Shown here: in pieces, positions 1 through 7,072 of the stretch | Numbering within the stretch: the stretch's first letter is position 1 | Layout: every line of letters begins with the position of its first letter | Origin: DAIUCA01 sp964613675 | GTDB taxonomy: Bacteria > Pseudomonadota > Gammaproteobacteria > Competibacterales > Competibacteraceae | Assembly: GCA_964613675.1 (NCBI GenBank) | Contig: CAZTIH010000077.1 | Coordinates: forward strand, 1 to 12,021 | Length of the DNA: 12,021 bases | Reading direction: 5' to 3' | The notes under the pieces: model-generated | Told to the model about the DNA's origin: nothing | Seen by the model: only the letters and a program-made list of their open reading frames with translations | The model's database searches: none | Program-made: the position numbers and the translations under genes

Positions 1-682
1 TCGTGCCGCGAACCAGACGGCCCGTCGGATCGGCGCTAGTCCGCATGAGGGGGGCACCGGCGGCGGGACCAGAAATCACCATCGGGGTGTCGGCGGTGAG
101 GCGGCGGGCATAGGTCGAGGGCCGCACCACAGACCACTGGTTACGGGCATTTGCGCGGATTTCGATCACGGATACCCCATGACCTGCAATTTCTTTATCG
201 ACCTGTTCGCGGCCAAAGTTTTCAGGGGTGCCCTGTTCTTGGTTGTAGTAGTAGCCGCCCCGAGGATGGAGGATGTTGGGCTCCACATATTCGTGGTTGA
301 ACACCAGCAGACCGCGGTTATTGCTGTCAGAACCAAAAGGCATCGGGATAAAGGTCATGCCATCGTGGTGCATCCCGATTTGCAGATTCTGTTCGGCGGC
401 GGTATTGGTCGCATCGAACTTAAATTCAGGGCCGTCGCTGACCGGGTCACCCCAACTGTTCAGAATCGCCGCCGTGTAACCGCGTGGCACTACGTGGGTG
501 TCCTCGGCACTGATGGGAATTGCCCGAAAACCGATGAGGTTTTGCGGCGTGGGAGTGACCACACTGCTGCTGCCGTCGCCACCTCCCCCACATCCCGAGA
601 GACTCGTGCCCATAAACGTCAATGTGGCTGCGCTCAAGCTGCCCTGAAGCAACGACCGTCGCGACAGCCGCTTTTCGAGGAC
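1..682 (-). CDS. phoX: PhoX (DUF839) family phosphatase, N-terminal part; start disrupted, C-terminus beyond window
   Basis: The minus strand is open from 682 to the left edge (about 227 codons) and reads as a PhoX/DUF839 protein. PhoX enzymes are Ca/Fe-dependent phosphomonoesterases exported by Tat. Visible in order are a Tat twin-arginine motif (SRRSLLQGS), a hydrophobic stretch ending in LSGC (possible lipobox), a Gly/Ser linker, then family blocks: VPRGYTAAILNSWGDPV, GMHHDGMTFIPMPFG, GLLVFNHEY, KEIAGHGVSVIEI, and TADTPMVISGPAAG near the edge. Synteny offers little, because it faces away from the unrelated operon at 799. The odd point is the N-terminus. Upstream of the Tat motif the same frame continues with a PhoX-like sequence (NRRIFATFD, stop, VLEKRLSRRS), but a TAA at 683-685 interrupts it. 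No ATG/GTG/TTG precedes the twin arginines. The first in-frame candidates are CTG at 667 (giving M-SRRSLLQG), TTG at 652 and ATG at 613. It may be a pseudogene, use a rare CTG start, or carry a sequence error. Family identity is secure; functionality is not. Confidence 0.85.
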
Positions 683-798
683 TTAGTCAAAGGTCGCAAA
701 GATGCGGCGGTTGCCCGCGATTAAATCGCCTCCCCTCCCCTTCGATGCCCTCTTTATTCGGCTAGACTTTCACGTTCTCCCCTTTAATCGAGCGTTTT

Positions 799-2661
799 AT
801 GCGTTCATTTCCCGTGTTTCGACCGAAGCGTTATGTATTCCTCTTCGGTACTTTGCTTTGTGTGTCTGCTGTTAGCGGAGAATTAGCCTCCCGAAACCGT
901 GACATTGCGGTCCCCGTCGCCTCCGAAACAGCTGCGCCGACCAATGATGTCGCCCCGGAAACAGTTGTGCCGAATAATCATGACGTCCCCGTCGCCTCCG
1001 AAACGGTTGTGCCGAATCATGACGTCCCCGTCGCCTCCGAAACGGTTGTGCCGTCGTCTGCCTCCCTTCAAGAACGGTTACCGCCGCCGTCCTCCCTTGA
1101 AAGTGGCACCGTCACGCTTCCGTGGGCCGCGTTTCGTGCATTTTATGACGCCCAACAGCGGCCCCAACCTTCCCCCCGTTCCGCAGAAATCCTGTTTGAA
1201 ACCGCCCATTACACCCTTGAGCTTACGGCCCAAGGGGCAGTGGGGACGGTCTCGTTCAAAGGCCACGTATTGCCCGGCGAACGCCAGCCCTTCGATCTGT
1301 TGACGGGGCGCGTGATGGTTTTGGGGGACGGGGAAGTGGTGGGGGGACGAGTGATGGCGTCGGCGACGGGATACCGATTTTTTCCCCACGCCGACCACTT
1401 CTCATTAGTGTTGCCCCTTGCGATTCAGCCCCTCCAGGTGACCGATCCTCACCGTCTTGAATGGAGTTCACCTCCCGCCGTACACACCCAATTCACGGTC
1501 ATCGGACTGGTAGACGGGCAATTCATCCCGCCGCCGCACGCCTTTTCCCCTCCTACCGACGCCCGCGACGCCCAGGATCAGGTGCACTTTTTCTTACCCC
1601 CCACCCCGGCGCTCCAATTGACCTACCGTTCTCCCCAAACCCATGCGGATTTGCCGCCTAATGTGGAGATTTTCACGCAGATTCGGCGACAGGCCGTGGG
1701 GTATCAGGTACAGAGTTTCTTAGTGCCGTTACGACCGTTATCCGAACTCACGCTCTCGCTCGACGAGGTGCAGCGGGTTGAAGTTGCGTTTTTATCGACG
1801 GACCGTCCTCCGCAAGTGCTTGCCGTTGAAAACGGTCGATTACATGTCCCGGTCGCTTTAGGCCCCGCGACGCCGTTGAAATTGACCTATCTCATTGCCG
1901 ACGATGCCATTCCCCTCCCTCGACTGGACGACAATCAAGGCAGCGAGGGTAATTTCCAACTGTTACCGCCGCCCGATGGTCGGTTATCGGTGGCTTCCGA
2001 GGCGTCTCTACGGGGATTACGGCCCGTGAGCCAGCTCTCCACCGCGTTGCGCGAATTCACCCAAGCGGTGGGACAGTTTGATCGCACCCTCACGACGGCG
2101 GCGCTCCCCATGACCTACACGCCTTTTATGCCAGTGGCGGCGCCGCCGGTGGTGTTGCCCGTGGTGGAGTGGTTGACGCAATTTGCGGAAAACGGTCAGC
2201 AACTCAGTTTGTTGCGACTCCAGGTACCGATTCAGGTTGGCGAATGGTTGACGGTGACCCCGCCCCCGAATGCGGAACTCTGGTCACTGACGGTCAACGG
2301 ACAACGCCAATCGCTGTTCCACGAAGGCGATCAGTGGCTCGTTTCCTTGACGGCGGACACGACGGCGGTCAAAGCGGTGGAGTTGGCGTATTTGGAACGC
2401 ACCCCGCGTTTAGGGCTACGGGGCGAGTTGCGATTGACGGTACCGGCGTTGAATCTGGCGGCCGAACGCCTGCGATTGGGGGTTGCGCTCGCCGACCATT
2501 TAGAGGTGATTGCGTTGGAGGGGGATCTGTTGACTGTACCGAACTTGACCTTGGCCCCGACGACCCTAATGGGCACCCCGAAATATCATTTTGAGCAACC
2601 CTTTTATCGAGGGGAAACGGTGAATGCCGTGCTGTACTACCAAGCCCCTTTGGAGGATTAG
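799..2661 (+). CDS. Secreted beta-rich protein of unknown function with N-terminal repeats
   Basis: I do not recognise this 620-residue protein. It begins with a Sec-type signal peptide: basic residues 8-11, a hydrophobic core at about 12-26, and a likely cut near residue 27. A Val/Pro/Glu/Thr-rich stretch follows at residues 38-87, made of four copies of a 12-13-residue repeat related to VPVASETVVPNHD. The remaining ~520 residues have no cysteines or membrane segments and alternate hydrophobic strands with prolines, suggesting several beta-sandwich modules. A module near residues 455-535 (motifs W-x-LTVNG-x, W-x-VSL, VELAYLE) looks Ig-like. An anchored extracytoplasmic role is inferred. The start is the first ATG of the frame, with a weak GAG at 790-792 and a signal peptide right behind it. 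The stop lies 3 nt before the next gene, whose ribosome site sits in this gene's last codons, so the two are very likely co-transcribed and probably work together. Confidence 0.8.
   Translation: MRSFPVFRPKRYVFLFGTLLCVSAVSGELASRNRDIAVPVASETAAPTNDVAPETVVPNNHDVPVASETVVPNHDVPVASETVVPSSASLQERLPPPSSLESGTVTLPWAAFRAFYDAQQRPQPSPRSAEILFETAHYTLELTAQGAVGTVSFKGHVLPGERQPFDLLTGRVMVLGDGEVVGGRVMASATGYRFFPHADHFSLVLPLAIQPLQVTDPHRLEWSSPPAVHTQFTVIGLVDGQFIPPPHAFSPPTDARDAQDQVHFFLPPTPALQLTYRSPQTHADLPPNVEIFTQIRRQAVGYQVQSFLVPLRPLSELTLSLDEVQRVEVAFLSTDRPPQVLAVENGRLHVPVALGPATPLKLTYLIADDAIPLPRLDDNQGSEGNFQLLPPPDGRLSVASEASLRGLRPVSQLSTALREFTQAVGQFDRTLTTAALPMTYTPFMPVAAPPVVLPVVEWLTQFAENGQQLSLLRLQVPIQVGEWLTVTPPPNAELWSLTVNGQRQSLFHEGDQWLVSLTADTTAVKAVELAYLERTPRLGLRGELRLTVPALNLAAERLRLGVALADHLEVIALEGDLLTVPNLTLAPTTLMGTPKYHFEQPFYRGETVNAVLYYQAPLED
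910..1059 (+). repeat. Four tandem 36-39-nt coding repeats
   Basis: Copies lie at 910-948, 949-984, 985-1023 and 1024-1059 and encode 13, 12, 13 and 12 residues of the pattern VPVASETVVPNHD. Copies 3 and 4 are identical over their first 30 nt and share the preceding codons for H-D, so they are a recent duplication. Copies 1 and 2 have diverged. All units are multiples of three, so gain or loss changes only linker length between the signal peptide and the folded region. Confidence 0.9.
2652..2656 (+). promoter_or_regulatory. Strong Shine-Dalgarno GGAGG for the CreD-like gene
   Basis: A full GGAGG lies inside the last codons of the upstream gene, 8 nt before the ATG at 2665. It fixes the start of the downstream gene and supports translation from the shared transcript. 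Confidence 0.75.
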
Positions 2662-2664
2662 CCC

Positions 2665-3867
2665 ATGAAAATTCTTGAAATGATTGGCATTTTGATGGTG
2701 TTTCTGATGGCGGCGACGGCGTGGATGGTGTTGGGCACGGTCAACACGGTGCGGTCCGATTTTTTTGACGACAAATTAGGGCGGGCGGTAGGCGGACTCT
2801 GGGGACAGCCCATTTATCAGGTGGCGCCCCGTTTTACGGTACGGGTACCGGGTCGGGACCAGCCCCGTGCCTTGCGACCGAGTCGTCATGAAGTGACGGT
2901 TGCGTTGGAATTAACCCACCGTCGCAAGGGATTAATTTGGTATCCCACCTACGCCGTCTCGTTTACGGGCCACTACGATCTCACCAATACGGATGCGGTT
3001 GCGCAACGGGTGCGGGTGGATTTTCCTTTGCCGAGTGCGGGGGCGACTTACGAGCAGTTGCGTTATTTATTGGATGGCGAAGTGCAATCGGTGATTTTTG
3101 ATCCCCAACAGGGGGTACGGGAAATCGTGGAACTCGCTGCGGGCGCTACTCGCCGTTTGACGGTGAGTTACCAAACGCGCGGGCTACGAGAATGGCGTTA
3201 CCAACTCACGCCCCCGGGGCAAATCGGGCGGGTGAACGATCTTTCCGTGACCGTGACCACCAATTTTCACGCGGTGGATTTCCCAGAAGGCAGCCTAAGT
3301 CCCATGACCTTGACCCCAACGGACACGGGACAAGTGCTGTCGTGGACGGCAACCGATCTGATTACCCAACAACTGATTGCCGTGACGATGCCCCAAAGAC
3401 TCAATCCCGGCCCCTTAGCCGCGAAAATGAGCTTTTTTGCACCGATTGGGCTGCTCTTTTTTTTTGTCGTGCTTGGGGCGGTAGCGATTTTGTACCGCAT
3501 CCCCATTCATCCGATGCACTATCTTTTTGTAGCAGCGGGGTTTTTCGCCTTTCACCTGTTATTTGCGTATCTAGTCGATCTCATCGACTTATCCGTTGCC
3601 TTTGTGATTTCGACGGTCATTTCGGTGGGACTGGTGGTGAGCTATCTCAAATCGGCGTTGGGGCCTCAATTTCCGTGGAAAGTCGCGGCACTGGGACAGA
3701 TTTTCTACTTAGTGTTGTTTTCCTACAGCTTCTTTTTGCAGGGCATGACGGGGCTGACGGTGACGATTGGCGCAGTGATGACCTTGGCGGTGCTGATGAA
3801 ACTGACGGCGTCATTGGACTGGCGTTCGGTATTGAGTGGGAGACAATCTGAGTCTCTCAAATCGTAG
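2665..3867 (+). CDS. CreD-like inner-membrane protein
   Basis: This 400-residue protein has CreD topology: one N-terminal membrane helix (about residues 5-27), a beta-rich periplasmic region (about 30-250), and a C-terminal block of roughly six helices (about 255-385). The C-terminal block carries the typical HPMHYLFVAAGFFAFHLLFAYL stretch and ends in a short segment with LDW, as CreD proteins end in R-I/L-D-W. E. coli CreD is an inner-membrane protein of the CreBC regulon with no settled biochemical role, so no reaction can be assigned. The soluble domain here is shorter than in E. coli CreD, and no creB or creC is visible. The gene sits 3 nt downstream of the secreted beta-rich protein gene and has a strong GGAGG. 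I infer an envelope function together with that partner. Its 3' end converges on the nuclease gene with 32 nt between the stops and no clear terminator hairpin there. Confidence 0.75.
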   Translation: MKILEMIGILMVFLMAATAWMVLGTVNTVRSDFFDDKLGRAVGGLWGQPIYQVAPRFTVRVPGRDQPRALRPSRHEVTVALELTHRRKGLIWYPTYAVSFTGHYDLTNTDAVAQRVRVDFPLPSAGATYEQLRYLLDGEVQSVIFDPQQGVREIVELAAGATRRLTVSYQTRGLREWRYQLTPPGQIGRVNDLSVTVTTNFHAVDFPEGSLSPMTLTPTDTGQVLSWTATDLITQQLIAVTMPQRLNPGPLAAKMSFFAPIGLLFFFVVLGAVAILYRIPIHPMHYLFVAAGFFAFHLLFAYLVDLIDLSVAFVISTVISVGLVVSYLKSALGPQFPWKVAALGQIFYLVLFSYSFFLQGMTGLTVTIGAVMTLAVLMKLTASLDWRSVLSGRQSESLKS

Positions 3868-3899
3868 GGAAAACATCGCGTCTTGGTCGTGCATTTCGG

Positions 3900-4970
3900 T
3901 CAATCTCCTTGTAGATATTTCTGAACGGTGGTTTTTAGGCGATCACTCACGCTGCACAGATCGCTCACCGCACTCAGCGCCACCCGTTCCTCGCTATCGC
4001 CATCAAATAATCCCACCGCGAGCCGTTTGGGATTATTAAACCGCAGACGACAGATGGGTTTACGGCCATTGCCATCAAACAGAATCGCGCAATAACTTTG
4101 GGCATCACGCATGACAACCCGCGACTCATCAATCACATCCTTCAACAGGGTTTGAATTAAAAGGTGGCCTTCGATTTCATCGGCTGTAGTGATGATTTTC
4201 GGGCGTTCCTCTTTTTCCTTGTTCTGTTTCGCTATCTCATCGTTTCCCTCGGCATCCGGGTTCATAGCGGCTTTCAGACGTTCTGAAATACGATCTGCGA
4301 TTAACTGTTGAAAAGCCCGTTTGGTAATTGCCGTAAACTGGTCGCGCACTGCTGGCGTAAATCGCTTGCTTGGCCACAAATCTGCGGAAACCAAGCGCAC
4401 AAACTCTTCTGATGGCGCTTTGATCCATTCAGCCAACAAGTTTTTAATCAACCTTAGGTATTTCAACTCGTTTGCGGTGGCGAAAATTTCCGTCGCGTTA
4501 AAAGCATTTTTAGCAAATTTCTTGAGTTCATCTACTTCCTGAACGCGGAAATCCAATAGATTGAATTCTAGGAACGGTTTCTCATCCATCTTGTTGGGCT
4601 GTTCTAAATCCGTGAAGAAGCAATAGAGCGTTCCATTGGTGAGCACCCCAAACTTGGCTTCAGTGCTGTGAAAATAGCGACAAAGCTGTGACGCATGGTT
4701 CACATTGAGATCGACGCCGTGACGCTTGCATTCAAAGAGCACGATAGGCTTACCGTTCTGCAACAGGGCATAATCGACCTTCTCGCCTTTTTTTGTGCCC
4801 ACATCTGCAATGAGCTCTGGCGTCACCTCTTGGGGATTGAAAATATCGTAACCAAGCATCTGGATGAAGGGCATCACCATGGCATTTTTGGTAGCTTCTT
4901 CGGTTTGAATAAGATGTTTGTGAATTTCAATTTTAGTAGCTAGTGCCTTGAGTTGTTCGATGAAGTCCAT
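3900..4970 (-). CDS. Stand-alone HsdR N-terminal-like (PD-(D/E)xK) nuclease protein
   Basis: With the start at 4970 the product is 356 residues. Its N-terminus (TEEATKNAMVMPFIQMLGY) and core match the HsdR N-terminal domain of type I restriction subunits. The nuclease signature is readable as D67, then E80-C-K82, then the QxxxY element Q95...Y99. The C-terminal ~100 residues, after a Lys/Glu-rich linker, form a small beta-rich domain (DGNGRKPICRLRFN). No DEAD-type helicase motor follows and no hsdM or hsdS is nearby, so this is one of the short stand-alone proteins often labelled type I restriction endonuclease. DNA cleavage is inferred from the active-site residues; the biological role (defence, phage or mobile element) is unknown. 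The frame stays open to an ATG at 5081, but the added 37 residues come from an IS605-like palindrome and the family normally begins near M-D-F-I, so 4970 is preferred. A sample line (4441-4500) is about 40% GC, unlike its neighbours, hinting at transfer. Confidence 0.75.
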   Translation of the reverse strand: MDFIEQLKALATKIEIHKHLIQTEEATKNAMVMPFIQMLGYDIFNPQEVTPELIADVGTKKGEKVDYALLQNGKPIVLFECKRHGVDLNVNHASQLCRYFHSTEAKFGVLTNGTLYCFFTDLEQPNKMDEKPFLEFNLLDFRVQEVDELKKFAKNAFNATEIFATANELKYLRLIKNLLAEWIKAPSEEFVRLVSADLWPSKRFTPAVRDQFTAITKRAFQQLIADRISERLKAAMNPDAEGNDEIAKQNKEKEERPKIITTADEIEGHLLIQTLLKDVIDESRVVMRDAQSYCAILFDGNGRKPICRLRFNNPKRLAVGLFDGDSEERVALSAVSDLCSVSDRLKTTVQKYLQGD

Positions 4971-5015
4971 GATTTTTCTCGATGACGTGGGTAGAGATGA
5001 GACGAAGCCTAAAAA

Positions 5016-5057
5016 CTTGACATCCTCTCCACTTTGAATCAAGGCAAGGATGTCAAG
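5016..5057. repeat. Palindromic element resembling IS200/IS605-type ends
   Basis: There are two perfect 11-nt inverted arms: CTTGACATCCT at 5016-5026 and AGGATGTCAAG at 5047-5057. The 20-nt loop is itself partly self-complementary around TTTGAATCAAG. On either strand the outer part reads AGGATGTCAA, the sequence that commonly closes the right end of IS200/IS605 elements after a C-rich/G-rich hairpin. No transposase is present. It lies between the divergent nuclease and BMP-fusion genes and is probably a decayed or miniature IS605-type relic. As a plain hairpin it could also affect transcription in either direction. Confidence 0.6.
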
Positions 5058-5201
5058 ATCATTCTGAAGCGCCAAGGTCATCTCTTAGATGTCTCATGGA
5101 TTAGATTACACCGCTATGCAATGCAGGGACGTGGCCCATCTCGCATTTTCGTCACATTCAAGCGGTATTTTTCCAGAAACATCATTACTTTTCTCCTGCA
5201 C

Positions 5202-5205
5202 GAGG
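5202..5205 (+). promoter_or_regulatory. Shine-Dalgarno GAGG that decides the start at 5212
   Basis: GAGG lies 6 nt before the ATG at 5212. That ATG opens directly into a signal peptide, whereas the longer frame beginning at 5089 adds 41 residues that would place the signal sequence internally. Confidence 0.6.
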
Positions 5206-5211
5206 CCGCTT

Positions 5212-6975
5212 ATGCTGTTACGCACGCTGAGTTTGTTGAGTTTACTGCTGTTGGCGGGGCCAGGGTGGGCGATGAAACCGGCCATCCTCTTCAATGTGGA
5301 CGACATCCGAGATGGTTCTTTTAGCGAGTCGATTTATGGGGGGATGGAGTTCTTTAAGAACCGTACCCAGATCGACTACGAATTGCAGGCACACGGCGAT
5401 TTGGCCGCGTACGAAACCGCATTAAAAGCGCTAATTGAAGCGGGATTTAGCCCGATTTTGGTGCCGAGTAACCGCGTAAAACCCATCATTGAGCGCATTG
5501 CTCCCACCGCCCCAACGACGTCGTTTATCGCGATTGACTATGAAATTGAGTTGCCCAACGTCTATTCGATTCTATTCAACGAACAAGAAGGCACTTTTTT
5601 GGCGGGAGTACTGGCAGGGTTAGCGACGCAGAGTCAACGCATTGGCTTTATTGGTGGCATGGATATTCCCGTGATTCGGCGCTTTGCCTTTGGCTTTGAA
5701 CAGGGTATTCGGTTTGCCAATCCGGCGGCCCAACTGACCCTTAATTTCGCCACTGAACTGGGAACAGATCGCCCTTGGAGTAGCCCGGAGATTGGGCGTC
5801 AACTGGCAGAACAGCAATTTGAACAGGGCATTGATGTGATTTTTCCGGCGGCGGGCGGTACGGGGAATGGCGCGTTGGCTTTCATGGCAGAACAGGGAAA
5901 ATTGGGAATTGGCGTGGATTCCAACCAAAATCCATTATTTCCAGGCCACGTCCTGACCTCGGTGATTAAGAATCTGGAACGGGCGGTTTATGTGGCGTTG
6001 GTGAGCTACCAGCGGGGGTTGTGGACGGATCGGGTGAAGCGTTTGGGGATTGCGCAACAGGGAGTGGACATCGTGATTGACGCACATAACCGACCCCTCA
6101 TTACGGCGGAGATGCGCGAAGTCTTGAACCAAGCCCGCACCGCGATTTTGTTGGGAACGTTAGTAATTGATCCCGATCAGCTCCAAGGCACGATTTCGCG
6201 AGAACAATTCGCGGTGACGGTGCCCGAGCGGTTTTTGGTGGTGGGGGCGAGCGAGGAAAATGCGTTTCCTTACCTCATGGGGACCCGTGAACAGGTCGAT
6301 GCGCGTCGTCCGGGCTTAGCGGTGGAGGCGTTGCGCCTACTTGAGCCAAGTTTGGGGGTACGGTTTGAATTTCCGCGTCGGCCTTGGCGTCGAGCGCTCA
6401 ACGAGCTACGAGAGGGGCGTTTAGATGCCCTGATTTACACCCCCTATCGCGAGGAACTCGAAGAATTTGGCGTATTTCCCAAGCGATTGAATGTGGTGGA
6501 CGAACGGCGGCGGTTGCTGACGGAAAACTGGAATCTTTATGTCCAACGCACCTTGGGGTTGGACTGGCAGGGGAAATTGTTGGGGGAGATGGCCCCGGTG
6601 GGGCTAGTGACGGGGGCACCGATCATTCTCAAGTTGCAGGCGGCCAATATCGAATACGACGAAGCGCGGGATACCTTGCTCAATTTCCGCAAACTTGTTC
6701 GGCAACGGGTGCGCACGGTGATTAGCGATGATCTGAATGGGGAGTTCATTTTACGAACGCATCGCAACGAATTTGGGAGTGAAATCATGAATTTATCCCC
6801 GCCGGTTTCCCAAGAATTTTACTATTTAATTTTCTCCAAATCGTTCTACGAGCGGTATGGCGATTTTGCAGAGATCTTATGGAACAATCTGTCAGGGGTG
6901 CGGGAATCCGTGGAGTTCTGGGAGATTGTCGATGACTATCTTGCGGAGTCCGCGACGAGTGAGCGTTCACAGTGA
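5212..6975 (+). CDS. Periplasmic BMP/PnrA-type binding domain fused to a family-3 solute-binding domain
   Basis: With the start at 5212 the protein has 587 residues. Residues 1-20 form a Sec signal peptide (hydrophobic Leu run, cut after GWA), with no lipobox Cys. Residues about 21-325 match the BMP/PnrA-type periplasmic binding fold: ILFNVDDIRDGSFSESIYGG, YSILFNEQEGTFLAGVLAGL, RIGFIGGMDIPVIRRFAFGF, DVIFPAAGGTGNGAL and VLTSVIKNLERAVY. PnrA-type proteins usually bind nucleosides, but the ligand here cannot be told. Residues about 332-585 match the family-3 solute-binding (amino-acid-type or sensor) fold, with VGASEENAFPYLMG, RPGLAVEALRLLEPSLG, RRALNELREGRLDAL and a C-terminal helical end. Such domains usually occur alone or as sensors in kinases. 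Both in one secreted chain, with no permease, ATPase or kinase gene beside it, is unusual. It may bind two ligands or act as a soluble sensor for an unlinked partner. The gene stands alone between two IS605-like ends. Confidence 0.8.
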   Translation: MLLRTLSLLSLLLLAGPGWAMKPAILFNVDDIRDGSFSESIYGGMEFFKNRTQIDYELQAHGDLAAYETALKALIEAGFSPILVPSNRVKPIIERIAPTAPTTSFIAIDYEIELPNVYSILFNEQEGTFLAGVLAGLATQSQRIGFIGGMDIPVIRRFAFGFEQGIRFANPAAQLTLNFATELGTDRPWSSPEIGRQLAEQQFEQGIDVIFPAAGGTGNGALAFMAEQGKLGIGVDSNQNPLFPGHVLTSVIKNLERAVYVALVSYQRGLWTDRVKRLGIAQQGVDIVIDAHNRPLITAEMREVLNQARTAILLGTLVIDPDQLQGTISREQFAVTVPERFLVVGASEENAFPYLMGTREQVDARRPGLAVEALRLLEPSLGVRFEFPRRPWRRALNELREGRLDALIYTPYREELEEFGVFPKRLNVVDERRRLLTENWNLYVQRTLGLDWQGKLLGEMAPVGLVTGAPIILKLQAANIEYDEARDTLLNFRKLVRQRVRTVISDDLNGEFILRTHRNEFGSEIMNLSPPVSQEFYYLIFSKSFYERYGDFAEILWNNLSGVRESVEFWEIVDDYLAESATSERSQ

Positions 6976-7000
6976 GGACGACTGACTCACTGGCTTAAAC

Positions 7001-7041
7001 AGCATCGGAATCCCCGTACTTCAAGGCGGGGAGAATGTCAA
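7001..7041 (+). mobile_element. Solo IS200/IS605-type right-end relic (TnpB guide-RNA 3'-end-like hairpin)
   Basis: A hairpin with arms CCCCG (7012-7016) and CGGGG (7027-7031) around a CTTCAAG-containing loop is followed by GAGAATGTCAA ending at 7041. This arrangement, C-run, CTTCAAG, G-run, AG-x-ATGTCAA, is characteristic of the right ends of many IS200/IS605 elements carrying tnpB, where it also forms the 3' scaffold of the associated guide RNA. No tnpA or tnpB is present, since the upstream gene is the BMP fusion ending at 6975. A few codons before the hairpin (D-S-L-A, stop, 6986-7000) could be the last trace of tnpB, but that is too short to prove. The hairpin lacks a T-run, so it is not a clear terminator. 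Confidence 0.6.
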
Positions 7042-7045
7042 AGCT

Positions 7046-7070
7046 CGCTCTTTAGCCAAGTTTGAGAGCG
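7046..7070 (+). promoter_or_regulatory. Hairpin that can mask the ribosome site of the dehydrogenase gene
   Basis: CGCTCT at 7046-7051 is complementary to AGAGCG at 7065-7070, with a possible extra G-U pair and a 13-nt loop. The 3' arm contains the likely Shine-Dalgarno GAGAG (7064-7068), 4 nt before the ATG at 7073. When folded, the site would be covered. The stem is short, so regulation is only a possibility. Confidence 0.35.
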
Positions 7071-7072
7071 AA

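Noticed and set aside
179..724. Plus-strand open frame of 181 codons opposite phoX
   Set aside because: It runs codon-in-register antisense to the PhoX frame, and only the minus-strand reading shows family motifs.
3868..3899. Bidirectional terminator between the convergent stops
   Set aside because: The 32-nt gap contains no convincing hairpin or T-run on either strand.
4971..5081. N-terminal extension of the nuclease to an ATG at 5081
   Set aside because: The extra 37 codons are largely the IS605-like palindrome, and the family's conserved start is the Met at 4970. A faint likeness of the extension to AlbA_2-type N-termini is too short to use.
5089..5211. Earlier start (ATG 5089) for the BMP fusion
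   Set aside because: It would bury the signal peptide 41 residues inside the protein, and the ATG at 5212 has a GAGG ribosome site.
5034..5324. Small plus-strand frame overlapping the divergent gap and the BMP gene
   Set aside because: It overlaps the signal peptide and BMP coding region in another frame and has no recognisable content.
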